Assembly: GCA_965224675.1 (NCBI GenBank)
Contig: CBDDAA010000004.1
Span: forward strand, 2,232,001 to 2,296,000
Direction of reading: 5' to 3'
From: UBA7957 sp965224675
Lineage (GTDB): Bacteria; Pseudomonadota; Gammaproteobacteria; Granulosicoccales; Granulosicoccaceae
DNA length: 64,000 bases
Part shown: piece after piece, positions 7,127-17,053 of the stretch
How positions within the stretch are numbered: the stretch's first letter is position 1
How the letters are laid out: every line of letters begins with the position of its first letter
Notes under the pieces: model-generated
Database searches by the model: none
The model's input: the letters and a program-made list of their open reading frames with translations, nothing else
What the model was told of the DNA's origin: nothing
Made by a program: the position numbers and the translations under genes

Positions 7127-9586
7127 ATGAGATTTATTAAAACTATAAGCTACTTTGCAAGAAAAATTCTTTATCTATGGATTAAGACGGAAGTTTTACC
7201 GACTGATTCTGCAGAGCTCAATATCAAATCAGATTATCCGGCAATCTATCTGCTAGAGAGCCGAGCCTGGTCTAGTTTATGGGTCTTGGAAACTGAATGT
7301 AAACGAATGGGGTTACCATCCCCGATGAACAGACTCGCCACACCTCAACTCAACTCCTGGCATTCTGTTTACACGGTTGCGCCGCGACAACCATTTAAAA
7401 CATGGCTGCAAAAACAACCTAAGCGATCAAGAATGTTACGCGGTATTGTACAGATATTGCGCGAATCTCCTGAGTTGGAGATTCAGTTTATACCCGTTTC
7501 GATATTTTGGGGACGCCCTGTTGTAGTTACAAAACATTGGCTTCAGATTCTTTTCGCAGATTCCTGGAAAGTTGCAAGTCGCTTAAGAAAGTTTTTTACA
7601 ATATTGTTTAATGGTCGCAGTACATTTGTTAAATATTCCGAAGTTTACCGATATAAGATCGAAGCTAACGCGAATGAATCTGACGACGAAATAATTGATA
7701 GATTACAATCGAAATTAGCTGAGCATTTAACGGGCGTTCGCGCAGCTACATTGGGACCTGACATGTCCCATAGAAACTCTTTAGTGCGCACTTTACTTCT
7801 TAAGCCTGATGTTCAAGCAGCAATTCATAAAAGAAGTATGGAAGACGGGCGTTCAGAAATTCAATCAACAATACAAGCCAAACGATACCTGAATGAGATT
7901 GTTGCAAATTGTACCAGTACGACAATAAACGTAATGCAGCGAGGGTTAAGGTTTTTTTGGAATCGATTTTACTCTGGTATACAGGTAAGCAACAGTGAAA
8001 ACCTTAAAAAACTGGCACTAACTCATGAACTCATCTACGTTCCCTGCCACCGCAGTCATATTGACTATTTATTGCTGTCTTATGTGATTTATTATGAGGG
8101 GCTGGCCATTCCGTACATTGCTGCAGGAAAAAACCTGAATATGCCACTGATTGGATCAATCCTAAGAGGAGGTGGCGCATTCTTCATTCGTAGAAGTTTT
8201 AAAGGCAATGAATTGTACTCAACTGTTATGTTCGAATACATTGCCGAATTGGTTTCAAAGGGTGTGCCGATTGAATATTTCATTGAAGGAGGGCGTAGCC
8301 GTACCGGGCGCCTGTTAAAACCTAAGCCTGGGATGCTCTCGATGACAATAAGAGGATTTCTGAAGTATCGCGAGAAACCTATCGCGTTTATCCCTGTGTA
8401 TATAGGATATGAGAAATTAATGGAGAGTAAAGCCTATCAGGCGGAGTTATCAGGAGAGGATAAAAAGAGTGAAACATTCCTTAATTCGATTCATTCAATA
8501 TTTAGAATTCGAGGTAATTTTGGGAAAGTACATACAAATTTTGGGGAACCTGTATTTTTAACTGATATATTGGATTGTCATTATCCTCTTTGGATTTCTG
8601 AACATTACAATGACGCGCAGCGACCCATCTGGCTACGAACCATAGTTAACAATGTTTCAGAAGACATTATGTGTCGAATCAACCAATCAGCAACGGTGAA
8701 CTCAATCAATCTTGTTGCAACAGTTCTATTGGCGACTAACAAGCAAAACATGGATGAAAGAGAGTTGGAACATATGCTTGAGTTGTACCGAATCATTATC
8801 CTGTCACTTGATTATTCAAAGTACCTTATTATTTCAAACAAATCGGGAAAGCAACAAATAGAGCATGCCGAGTCACTGAAAATGGTCAGAAGGCGCAAAC
8901 ATGAGTTGGGTGATATTATTTTTCTTGATGCAAAACACTCAATATCCTTAACCTATTACCGAAATAATATTCTCCATTTGGTGACGTTGCCTTCGATCAT
9001 CGCATGTTGTTTTTTCAATAAACGTACACTACCGAAAGATGAAATTGTCCAGTTGATAACATTGGCATATCCATTTCTAAAAACAGAAATGTTTCTTGTT
9101 TGGAACAAAGAAGAATTACCGGATGTAATTTTCCGTGTACTTGAAATTATGAGCCTTCAAGGCATCCTGGTTAAGAATAACGACAACACCACGTATAGCC
9201 GACGAGGCTCTGGAACCGTTCAATTTAACCAACTTAATCTGCTTGCAAAAGCCATCTCGCCGACACTTGAAGTTTATTACCTGACATTAGCGATATTGTC
9301 CCGTGCAGGTAATAAAACCATAGCGAAACAGGAATTGGAAAAAAAGTGCCAACTAATGGCGCAACGTATTGGCATGATCTACGAACTGAATTCACCGGAT
9401 TACTATGATAAGAATCTTATCTCCAATTTTATCGATACGTTAATTCATATTGATTATGTGAAAGTCTTCGAAGCTAATCACTTGGCATACAGTGAGGTTT
9501 TCAAGAAAGCTGACAAAAAAATTCGATTTTTGCTAAGCAAGAAAATCCGAGCGAATATCTTGCAAATGCTTAGGCAATCGACGTAA
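7127..9586 (+). CDS. plsB: Glycerol-3-phosphate 1-O-acyltransferase PlsB
   Basis: PlsB transfers an acyl group from acyl-ACP or acyl-CoA to the sn-1 position of glycerol 3-phosphate, the first step of membrane phospholipid synthesis, at the inner membrane. The 819-residue length is right for the long gammaproteobacterial form. The acyltransferase motifs are complete: the H(X4)D catalytic motif is His308-Asp313 in 'VPCHRSHIDYLL', followed by 'GGGAFFIRRSF', then 'FIEGGRSRTGR' (~386-395) and 'AFIPVYIGYE'. The start ATG lacks a good ribosome-binding site. It stands alone between the signalling island and a regulator gene. Many gammaproteobacteria carry a single plsB, so this is probably essential. 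Confidence 0.97.
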   Translation: MRFIKTISYFARKILYLWIKTEVLPTDSAELNIKSDYPAIYLLESRAWSSLWVLETECKRMGLPSPMNRLATPQLNSWHSVYTVAPRQPFKTWLQKQPKRSRMLRGIVQILRESPELEIQFIPVSIFWGRPVVVTKHWLQILFADSWKVASRLRKFFTILFNGRSTFVKYSEVYRYKIEANANESDDEIIDRLQSKLAEHLTGVRAATLGPDMSHRNSLVRTLLLKPDVQAAIHKRSMEDGRSEIQSTIQAKRYLNEIVANCTSTTINVMQRGLRFFWNRFYSGIQVSNSENLKKLALTHELIYVPCHRSHIDYLLLSYVIYYEGLAIPYIAAGKNLNMPLIGSILRGGGAFFIRRSFKGNELYSTVMFEYIAELVSKGVPIEYFIEGGRSRTGRLLKPKPGMLSMTIRGFLKYREKPIAFIPVYIGYEKLMESKAYQAELSGEDKKSETFLNSIHSIFRIRGNFGKVHTNFGEPVFLTDILDCHYPLWISEHYNDAQRPIWLRTIVNNVSEDIMCRINQSATVNSINLVATVLLATNKQNMDERELEHMLELYRIIILSLDYSKYLIISNKSGKQQIEHAESLKMVRRRKHELGDIIFLDAKHSISLTYYRNNILHLVTLPSIIACCFFNKRTLPKDEIVQLITLAYPFLKTEMFLVWNKEELPDVIFRVLEIMSLQGILVKNNDNTTYSRRGSGTVQFNQLNLLAKAISPTLEVYYLTLAILSRAGNKTIAKQELEKKCQLMAQRIGMIYELNSPDYYDKNLISNFIDTLIHIDYVKVFEANHLAYSEVFKKADKKIRFLLSKKIRANILQMLRQST

Positions 9587-9956
9587 ATCCCTTTGTTCCC
9601 GCAACCCACTAAGTTGCGCATAATGGTTATTATGTTAAATAACATGTTTCTTCCTCAACTAAAGGCAAACTCATCTTTTACTGCTTTACAGAACTAGAAT
9701 AATTGTCGAAATAACATCCCTAATATATTGATATTCATCAATAATAATAAGATACAAGCAACGTTAAGTAACAATAAAACTTGCTACATAACAACCCATA
9801 TATTTACAACTGACTACAAAAATGCTTTACTAGACTCCGTGTATGTAAAAAGACGCGTGTGATTGGTTACTATTGAACCACGGTTATGTTGTTGACTGGC
9901 TCTAAATGAACGAAAACACATAGTTAACAACCAAATAAATAGAGCTGATCAAGAAA
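9587..9956. other. AT-rich intergenic stretch upstream of the winged-helix regulator
   Basis: 370 bases with no coding frame worth calling. The 3' half is AT-rich and contains short dyads, for example ATGTTA-AA-TAACAT near 9631, and a TTGTTGAC...GTTAACAA pair at ~9890-9931. These could be operator-like, but I cannot assign a factor. The regulator's promoter most likely lies here. Confidence 0.35.
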
Positions 9957-10724
9957 GTGCAAATAGTTCCTCTTAAGAAAAACGCACAAGTACATACCAG
10001 TAATGGGCCTTTACGCTGGATCACCTCAACATCTTTAAGGCTCGCAATAGTTGGTCATAGCCGATGTGAATGCGAGTGCATAATTGCTTTAATTGAGGAA
10101 GCTGGTCACGAATGCTTCTTTTTTAGCAATCTTGACACATTCACTAAATGGTGCAGGAATACTGCACATGACATTATCATTCTCGATCAATCCCACCAAA
10201 GCAGAGATCTTTGTAATTCCGTTTTTCATTGGATTCACGGTTCAGCGGTCTGTGAAGCACCTGTTGTTGTAATAGGAAACTGCTTAACAGAGAATTGTAT
10301 AACAGATGCAATTGAATCAGGTGCGTCAGAATTCGTGGTAAAACCTGTAAACAAAATGGATTTGCTTGCACGTCTAAGACAATTGATACACAAGCCCGTA
10401 AACACAAATATTATACAGGCTTTTTCTCCGTTCCTGTTTGATACCTCTATCCATCAACTTTTCATCAATGAGCAACCTATTGAGTTGACACTTCGTGAGT
10501 TCAGTCTGGCACTTTATATGTTCCACAATTCAGGGAGGGTTATAAGAAGGAAAAAAATCCTTGCCGATATATGGGGGATTTCAAATGATATTGATACCCG
10601 GAGAGTTGACACTTATATAAGTAGAATTCGCGCAAAGTTGAAGTTGAACGCAGAAAGCAGTTGGCGAATAAACTCGATTTATCAGAAAGGATATATAATG
10701 GAAAAACTCCAACCTGGAAAATGA
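9957..10724 (+). CDS. Atypical OmpR/PhoB-family response regulator with degenerate receiver
   Basis: A 255-residue DNA-binding regulator. Residues ~27-140 form a receiver-like fold; residues ~150-250 are the winged-helix effector ('ELTLREFSLALYMFHNSGRVIRRKKIL' and the recognition-helix region 'RRVDTYISRIRAKL'). The receiver keeps an aspartate at the phospho-site (Asp77 in 'IIILDQS') and Lys129 in 'VVKPVNK'. However, the acidic pocket is replaced by 'VGHS' and the conserved Ser/Thr by Gly-Asn. Classical phosphorylation is therefore doubtful. The receiver carries nine cysteines, several clustered (C37, C39, C41), which is unusual and hints at redox or metal control (inference). The start is a GTG. 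No cognate kinase adjoins it. Confidence 0.85.
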   Translation: MQIVPLKKNAQVHTSNGPLRWITSTSLRLAIVGHSRCECECIIALIEEAGHECFFFSNLDTFTKWCRNTAHDIIILDQSHQSRDLCNSVFHWIHGSAVCEAPVVVIGNCLTENCITDAIESGASEFVVKPVNKMDLLARLRQLIHKPVNTNIIQAFSPFLFDTSIHQLFINEQPIELTLREFSLALYMFHNSGRVIRRKKILADIWGISNDIDTRRVDTYISRIRAKLKLNAESSWRINSIYQKGYIMEKLQPGK

Positions 10725-10848
10725 TCAAGTCCAATAAGTGTTTTAAATAAGTTACACAATAGCATCACTCAACAATATGTATGGCTCACAAGGTGAACAA
10801 AAAATGCAAGCTGATCCGGATCCCGACAATCCCGCTAAAAATGTTTCG

Positions 10849-12987
10849 TTAATGAACTTCCAAGTCATATTCAGATACCCACACTTCAACACTCCTTGAC
10901 ACCATGAGAACGTTATCTCCTGCATTTTTTATTTCACTGCCCTCCTCCTTTAATGGGTCGGCGGTGCTGATTAGAAATTTCCAACTACAACTTTTAGACG
11001 TATCCGGCAAGATAAAATTCTGATCGAATTCAGCCGCGTGTAGTATTATTAACAGGCTTTGTCCGATCATGTTTCCAGAATTTATACTTTTGATTCGATC
11101 AGATAGCAAAACACCAAGGCTTCTTTCAGTGGACTCCTTCCATTGCGCTTCGTGCATGGGTTCTCCAGATTGACCATACCACTGGATGTCGAGCCGTTCT
11201 GATGTTTCAGCGATTTTTGTTCCATGTACAAAATTCGACCTATGCAACAGTGGATAGTGCTTTCGAATTTTGGTCAATCGTCCGATAAAATAAGTAAGCT
11301 CTCTTCCCTTTTGCGAAATATTTGCCCAATCCAACCAGTTAATCGTATTATCCTGGCAATACGCATTATTATTACCTTTCTTGCTGTGGCCTATTTCATC
11401 GCCACTAAATAACATGGGCGTTCCTTGTGAAAGTAGTAGTGTAGCTAACATATTTCGCATTTGCTGCCACCTTAGGCTTGTAATATTGGGATCATCCGAC
11501 TCTCCTTCCACGCCAAAGTTACTGCTAAAATTAGCATGATGACCATCACGGTTGTCCTCTCCATTCTCGTGATTGTGTTTATGTTTGTAACTCACAAGAT
11601 CCCGTAGACAAAACCCATCGTGGCTGGTAATAAAGTTAATACTGGCCCACGGTTTTCTATCATGATGTTCAAAAAGATCACTGGACCCATGCAGATTTTT
11701 AGCTAATTCGGGGAGTAGTCCCGGTTCTCCAAGCCAGTACTTTCTCAAGGTATCACGGTAGCGATCATTCCATTCTGTCCAGCCTAGTGGAAAACCACCA
11801 AGTTGGTAACCGCCAGGTCCCAGATCCCATGGTTCAGCAATCAATTTTATTCCGCTCATTATCGGGTCCTGTAGAATCGCATTAAATAACCCTGCCCTGG
11901 GATCAAATCCATAACTCCCACGTCCCAGAGTGGTAGCCAAATCAAAACGAAAACCGTCTACATGCATATCTTTGACCCAGTACCGGAGGCTATCCATAAT
12001 CATTTGTAATACGCGAGGATGATTGGCGTTGAGGGTGTTTCCACAGCCAGTGTCGTTTATATAATAACGTTTATCTTGAGGGTTGAGGCTGTAATACGAG
12101 GCATTATCTATACCTCTCCAACTTAAATGAGGACCCAGATGGTTTCCTTCTGCTGTGTGGTTATAGACAACATCAAGTACAACTTCAATTCCAGCATCGT
12201 GGAATTGCCTCACCATGGTTTTAAAATCAACTATTCCAAGATTATTAGAATATTTTTGATGAGTGGCAAAAAAGCCGATAGTACTATAGCCCCAGTAATT
12301 TTTTAGTCCTTTTTCCACTAAAAACCGATCATCAACAAATGCCTGTACGGGTTGAAGCTCAACAGTGGTAATTCCCAACGCCTTGAGGTGTTCGATGACT
12401 ACAGGTTCGCCTAATCCTGCATAGGTTCCTCTAATGAGTTTAGGAACAGCCGGATGAAGCTGAGTGGCACCGCGAACATGAGATTCATAAATTATCGTGT
12501 CAGACCATGGAATAGCAGGCGGTTGGTCATCTCCCCAGTGATACGTGTTGTCAGTAACGACACATTTTGGCATTGAGAAAGCGCTGTTACGTTTACAAAA
12601 TGACAAATCCTTATCCTTGGAGTTGGACTTATACCCGTTAATAACATCACTCCAACGTATATTTCCATGATACAGGCGTGCATAAGGATCGAGAAGCAGT
12701 TTATTTGCATTAAATCTATGCCCGGAGCCTGGGTCATAGGGGCCATAAACTCTATATCCGTAAAGAGTTCCAGGTTTTGCATCAGGAATATACCCATGCC
12801 AAACCTGATTAGTATTCTCTGGCAATGTATAACGGGCTATTTCTCTTCGTCCTGAACGATCATACAGGCAAAGCTCCACGCGTTCAGCATGAGCGGAAAA
12901 CAGTGCAAAGTTTATCCCACTACCATCCCAGTGTGCGCCTAGAGGAAAATCGTTTCCGGATTCTATTTTAGTATTTTTCGCTGACAT
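10849..12987 (-). CDS. glgX: Glycogen debranching enzyme GlgX
   Basis: An isoamylase-type alpha-1,6-glucosidase that removes short branches from glycogen after phosphorylase action. An N-terminal CBM48 (~residues 10-110, from 'PLGAHWDGSGINFALFSAHAERVELCLYD') precedes the GH13 barrel. Counting from the ATG at 12987 (712 residues), the nucleophile is Asp349 in 'GFRFDLATTL', the acid/base Glu385 in 'LIAEPWDLG', and the transition-state Asp457 in 'ITSHDGF'. The subsite histidine lies in 'DVVYNHTAEG'. A TTG at 13026 would add 13 residues; neither start has a strong ribosome-binding site. No other glycogen genes are nearby, so it is probably a single-gene unit. Confidence 0.94.
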   Translation of the reverse strand: MSAKNTKIESGNDFPLGAHWDGSGINFALFSAHAERVELCLYDRSGRREIARYTLPENTNQVWHGYIPDAKPGTLYGYRVYGPYDPGSGHRFNANKLLLDPYARLYHGNIRWSDVINGYKSNSKDKDLSFCKRNSAFSMPKCVVTDNTYHWGDDQPPAIPWSDTIIYESHVRGATQLHPAVPKLIRGTYAGLGEPVVIEHLKALGITTVELQPVQAFVDDRFLVEKGLKNYWGYSTIGFFATHQKYSNNLGIVDFKTMVRQFHDAGIEVVLDVVYNHTAEGNHLGPHLSWRGIDNASYYSLNPQDKRYYINDTGCGNTLNANHPRVLQMIMDSLRYWVKDMHVDGFRFDLATTLGRGSYGFDPRAGLFNAILQDPIMSGIKLIAEPWDLGPGGYQLGGFPLGWTEWNDRYRDTLRKYWLGEPGLLPELAKNLHGSSDLFEHHDRKPWASINFITSHDGFCLRDLVSYKHKHNHENGEDNRDGHHANFSSNFGVEGESDDPNITSLRWQQMRNMLATLLLSQGTPMLFSGDEIGHSKKGNNNAYCQDNTINWLDWANISQKGRELTYFIGRLTKIRKHYPLLHRSNFVHGTKIAETSERLDIQWYGQSGEPMHEAQWKESTERSLGVLLSDRIKSINSGNMIGQSLLIILHAAEFDQNFILPDTSKSCSWKFLISTADPLKEEGSEIKNAGDNVLMVSRSVEVWVSEYDLEVH

Positions 12988-13638
12988 TATTTGTAAACTA
13001 CGTACTTGTACTTTCAAGAGCTGCAAAGAGTAATCAAATCGAGCGACCTAACAACACAGTAAGCTTCGCATAGTTAAGTTGGAAATGAAAAATTTCATAT
13101 TGTACTGTGTTTATTTTTTCCATATACATACTTCGTGTTTTACAATTGTTCAGGAAGCTATTGTTACAATAAAATGTATTGTTACAGAAAAATGCATTAG
13201 CTAATTTTTATCCATTTAATTAACGCGTGTGTACTATCAAATTGCAACTTGCAGCAAGTTATTCTGGATGAATTGTATTGTCCTTTGGTTTGTAAGTCAC
13301 ATATCAGGACCCCTTGGCCTCCTATGAAGAGCAAAGAGCAGCTTTTGCCTTGAGGGCTTCTACTTTTCAATAGCCTCCCGGCTTTCGAATACTTTAGAGG
13401 GATAGTGTGTTTTAATTTATGAATTTCTGGCGCGAAACATGCTTATAGCTCAGTATTGCATTTGACTCAAAAGGGATCACCACATTGGTATTAGTCATTG
13501 GCAAAAGGAATAACGCCTCTGTGTCAGAGAAACAGAACTCTGATATGACTAAAGTAATCAACCACTGTAGTCAACAGAAGGCGTTCACTTTACCGGCTGG
13601 CTGCATAATTTTATTGTTCTGGCCGGTAAACAATAATT
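12988..13638. other. Intergenic stretch, one hairpin, no supported gene
   Basis: 650 bases between two minus-strand genes. The only structure I see is a 9-bp inverted repeat, TTTACCGGC...GCCGGTAAA (about 13590-13630, 24-base loop). It lies just downstream of the 13639 stop and is followed by AT-rich sequence, so it could end that transcript. A 95-codon plus-strand frame starting at 13485 runs through it into the antisense of the next gene and is not called. Confidence 0.4.
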
Positions 13639-14217
13639 TTATTGTGATAATTCCGGTTCCAGGGCCTCTTCAGGTAATGGAGGCGGTTGTTCAGCGAATT
13701 CAGCATCATCTTCAATATCAGATTCTTCAAGTCCAGCCTCTGTACGTCGATTACGATCTAATCTTCTGCTAATCCCATTCGTTGTGGAGGACACTGTTCC
13801 GTCGATGCTCTCTGATTCGTCTGAATCCCTGATTTGTTCAGCTATGTTACCGTCTTTTGGCAGGTATCCTGACGCTTCTCCCTCAGGCATTACGATAATC
13901 TTTTGTATCGCCGGGGGATCTGTTTTTTTCCCGGTGACGAGGATGTAGCTTTGTGTAAGTTGCCTTATAGCTTGCTCGAATTCTAGTTCTTCAAATTTGA
14001 CACTGATTCTATTTTGCACCGGATTGGGAAAGGAGACTTCGATATCCAACTCTTCACCTAACGCAGTTATCAACTCTTCAACGGATACCTGATTTGCATT
14101 TATACTGATCAGCCCCGATGGATTAACGAATAAATCAAAATTTCGAGCATAGAGCTTAGGTGAAATGAATAACAGACAAACACCGATAGAGATCAAAAAT
14201 CGCATTCGGTTTAACAT
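13639..14217 (-). CDS. Exported protein with STN-like (secretin/TonB short N-terminal) domain
   Basis: A 192-residue product with a signal peptide ('MRFLISIGVCLLFISPKLYA'). A ~70-residue module follows, of the STN type found at the front of secretins and TonB receptors ('SINANQVSVEELITALGEELDIEVSFPNPV' and 'FEELEFEQAIRQLTQSYILVTGKK'). The C-terminal ~70 residues are acidic and proline-rich, probably disordered. The start at 14217 is set by GCGAGG about seven bases upstream. No secretin follows, so this is a free-standing STN protein, perhaps a periplasmic adaptor of an export machine. It lies at the distal edge of the polysaccharide locus, but a role there is unproven. Confidence 0.7.
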   Translation of the reverse strand: MLNRMRFLISIGVCLLFISPKLYARNFDLFVNPSGLISINANQVSVEELITALGEELDIEVSFPNPVQNRISVKFEELEFEQAIRQLTQSYILVTGKKTDPPAIQKIIVMPEGEASGYLPKDGNIAEQIRDSDESESIDGTVSSTTNGISRRLDRNRRTEAGLEESDIEDDAEFAEQPPPLPEEALEPELSQ

Positions 14218-14494
14218 TATTAACCTCGCTAACTGATTAATGTCGCCCATCTAAAATTTGCCAAGTAAAACGGTTTCGTAAGTACTAACAGTTAAGTCAC
14301 CAGAAATTAGTGAAATATCGTTTAGATATTTATTACTGCTTACATAAACGATGATATTAGCAGTCTTCAGTTATAAGTAGGTATTCATCTACCTACTAAA
14401 GACTATGCACTACACACGCAGTTGAAGAAATATAACAAATTTTACCGAATTTTACTAAAACAATCAGGTGCGCCGCCTTGTTCCAATTGAATAT

Positions 14495-15538
14495 TCAGCG
14501 TGATTGAATTAACTTACCGCGCTGGGACCACCATTCATTGATAGCGGTTCTGAAAGGAAACTCGATAATTGTAAAAGAAAGTGCGCCCAGAGTTATCGAA
14601 ATTATCAGTGGTAGGCCATAGTCTGGGCCTGGCAATGCCCATTTATACTCGTAAACGGGTTGTTGCCACAAATAAATTGAATAAGACCAGAGGCCAAGCA
14701 TTCTCAGCAATTTACCAGACAACAACCTTTGGAACAAAGGCAAACCTTCACTCAGATGGTTTATCGCAAATGCGAGAAGAAACGGGGGGATTACAAAGCT
14801 CATCCAGAATGGCATCACGACTAAATAGCAAATTGCCGCCAATACTAACGCAATCACGGGGGCCCAGGGATTAATCAGAGGACGCCATTTTTGAAGAAGT
14901 AAACGATAAGCGGCTGATATCACCACAAAACTGATAGCACATTCGGTACGTAACAAGTAGTAGGTTTCGTTATAATTTTGTGTTAAAAAATAATACAGAC
15001 TAAATCCTACCGAGGCCAAACCCAGAGCCAATAATAAAATGCCTGCATGACGACAATTAACTATGCAGAGCGCCATAAGGCTCATGATGACATAGGCATG
15101 CTCTTCGACATTAAGTGACCAAAGGTTTTTGACCGGTACCGCACCAGACCAGATATGTGGATCGACTGGATAATAAGTACGGATAAATATCAGATTAGCC
15201 ACTATTTCTGATAGGGAGAACGGCCAATTTACGATACTGGCGAGGAAATAGCTGGATATCACAAATACTAACAATGCGGGAAAAATCCGACTAAACCGAC
15301 GCACATAAAAGGTTTTTAAATCTACCCGTTTTTCAAATAACAAACGAGCCATTAACATGCCTGATAATACAAAAAATATATCTACTCCTAAACGATCTTC
15401 CTTGATGAAGCTGGTGCCCATGAAATGACCAACTAATACACAGGCGATAGCAAGTCCTCGCCAACCATCCCACAATGGCATGTGATTTTCTGGCAGAGTG
15501 AGGCATTTTTTAAAATAGCCAGTAAGACGGAAAAACAT
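14495..15538 (-). CDS. Acyltransferase family 3 (OafA/OatA-like) membrane protein
   Basis: A 347-residue membrane O-acyltransferase with about ten hydrophobic segments. The family hallmark is at the front: 'LWDGWRGLAIACVLVGHFMG' with the conserved His. Next come 'GVDIFFVLSG' and the basic pair in 'YVRRFSRIFPALL'. Such enzymes move acetyl or other acyl groups from the cytoplasm to sugars of O-antigen, exopolysaccharide or peptidoglycan. The gene follows the epimerase gene closely: a TTG start would abut its stop, and the ATG at 15538 lies 18 bases beyond. The pair is probably one transcript decorating the polysaccharide made upstream. The acyl donor and sugar are unknown. Confidence 0.88.
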   Translation of the reverse strand: MFFRLTGYFKKCLTLPENHMPLWDGWRGLAIACVLVGHFMGTSFIKEDRLGVDIFFVLSGMLMARLLFEKRVDLKTFYVRRFSRIFPALLVFVISSYFLASIVNWPFSLSEIVANLIFIRTYYPVDPHIWSGAVPVKNLWSLNVEEHAYVIMSLMALCIVNCRHAGILLLALGLASVGFSLYYFLTQNYNETYYLLRTECAISFVVISAAYRLLLQKWRPLINPWAPVIALVLAAICYLVVMPFWMSFVIPPFLLAFAINHLSEGLPLFQRLLSGKLLRMLGLWSYSIYLWQQPVYEYKWALPGPDYGLPLIISITLGALSFTIIEFPFRTAINEWWSQRGKLIQSR

Positions 15539-15556
15539 ATCAGGCGGTATTACCAA

Positions 15557-16561
15557 TTAATTCACTTGTACGGATTCAATCAAAGCAGGATCATGATAAG
15601 TGCGATAGGCAAAATTTAACATTTCTATATCACTGTCTTTAGGTGCCCAATCAAGCTCACGTTCAGCTTTTGACACATCCAATACACAGGTTTCGTCAGC
15701 AATTAAATATTGTTCCGGGTCCATCACCGGCAGGCCAATTCGATCCAGTCCTGCAAGAACTAATTTTACCAGCGGAGCAGGTGTAGGTATTAAGAATGAC
15801 TTACTGCCCGCCTCGTTAATAAGTTGCTTTAACAATTCATTCACTGTGGGAGGATTTAACGAACCTAAATTATAGGCTTCGTTTGGGATTCCAGCTTTTA
15901 CACAAGCCAAACAGGCATAGGCACAATCACTAACGGAAATAAACTGATAATGGTTTTTTCCATTACCGATAGTGGGTACAGGCAGGTTTCGATCAATCAG
16001 CTTGAACAAGCTCTCAAGAATTCCAAGGCGACCGGCCCCAATAATTAATCGTGGGCGAAAAATCGAAATCTGCATGCCACGGTCCCGGTATTTTTCACAT
16101 AATAATTCTGATTGATACTTTGCTTCTCCATACGGACCCAGTGGGGCACGCGGATGATCCTCAAAACGTGGGTCAAATTCTGTGTGGCCGTATACCATAT
16201 CGGTTGTAAAGTAGATCATTCGCTTTAAGCTGCGCTTTTCCATAAACGCTAACAAGTTTTCGGTTCCAATATATAAGTCTCGCCAGAAAACTGTCGCACG
16301 TTTGGCTCGCGGTAAAATAGGCATGAGTAAGCGGGCCGCAAAATGATAGAGTACATCATCGTCGTCTATTTGCAATTGCTCAAAAGCCGTAGAATCGGTA
16401 ACGTTCAGATTGATATACTGAACCAACGTTGAGTTCTCATAAATACCTGACGATAGTGTTTGTTTGATATCACAGATCACAACCTGTTGTTTTGCCGCTG
16501 ATAGCTTTTTAGTGAGTTCGGTGCCTAAAAACCCATCACCACCAAAAATAATATGTTTCAT
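15557..16561 (-). CDS. NAD-dependent sugar epimerase/dehydratase (extended SDR)
   Basis: A 334-residue extended short-chain dehydrogenase. The Rossmann motif G..G..G is 'FGGDGFLGTEL' at residues ~7-17. The catalytic Tyr-x-x-x-Lys is 'YGEAK' (~144-148), preceded by the 'FTTDMVYG' serine/threonine strand. It resembles UDP-sugar 4-epimerases and reductases but lacks features that fix the substrate. It is followed directly by the membrane acyltransferase gene, so a nucleotide-sugar or lipid-linked sugar role in the polysaccharide locus is likely. It starts at an ATG with a long intergenic region upstream that separates it from the divergent lyase gene. Confidence 0.85.
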   Translation of the reverse strand: MKHIIFGGDGFLGTELTKKLSAAKQQVVICDIKQTLSSGIYENSTLVQYINLNVTDSTAFEQLQIDDDDVLYHFAARLLMPILPRAKRATVFWRDLYIGTENLLAFMEKRSLKRMIYFTTDMVYGHTEFDPRFEDHPRAPLGPYGEAKYQSELLCEKYRDRGMQISIFRPRLIIGAGRLGILESLFKLIDRNLPVPTIGNGKNHYQFISVSDCAYACLACVKAGIPNEAYNLGSLNPPTVNELLKQLINEAGSKSFLIPTPAPLVKLVLAGLDRIGLPVMDPEQYLIADETCVLDVSKAERELDWAPKDSDIEMLNFAYRTYHDPALIESVQVN

Positions 16562-17053
16562 AAAATAGTTACCTTTGCCGGATTCAAAACAATCCAGCCA
16601 ATAATTAGTACTTAATTCAATTTATCAAGTGACTAATGTCACTGTTGAAGACTGATTCTAATCACTTTTTGTACCAGCCCATCCATGTTCAACAACTACT
16701 GTAACGGGTGAAGCTACTGTGAAAGCGCCATTTATCAGGCGGGCATTTTATACTCATAACATTATTAATGTGCATGAACTATTGTGAATAATTCGGACGA
16801 TATAGAAAGGTTGCTGAGGTCATGCAATTCTATGTTGATGGAGTATTGACAGGTAGCGGCAGTATGCGTTTTTTCTGGCTTTGGGGTGTTAACCTATTTA
16901 CGTTTTTTTGATAAAAATCGATCATTCAGAGATTCAACAGGCTGCTACGTAGATCCATTCATAACTTTAACTAAAATTGTCCTTTGCCCTTGCATACGAA
17001 TCTAGAAATACGGTATCTTGCCAATATCAAAGAGTTTTACAAGGTGTCGTATC
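16562..17053. promoter_or_regulatory. Divergent intergenic region with a decayed repeat
   Basis: About 490 bases between the minus-strand epimerase and the plus-strand pectate-lyase-like gene, so it must hold promoters for both. I cannot point to convincing -35/-10 pairs. Its second half (about 16862-16957) contains a decayed family 1 element: TATGCGTTTTTTCTGG and the end GATTCAACAGGCTGCTA match the right half of the copies at 4847 and 31987. Confidence 0.45.

Noticed and set aside
13485..13772. 95-codon plus-strand frame
   Set aside because: Half of it is antisense to the STN-like gene, which has its own signal peptide and ribosome-binding site.
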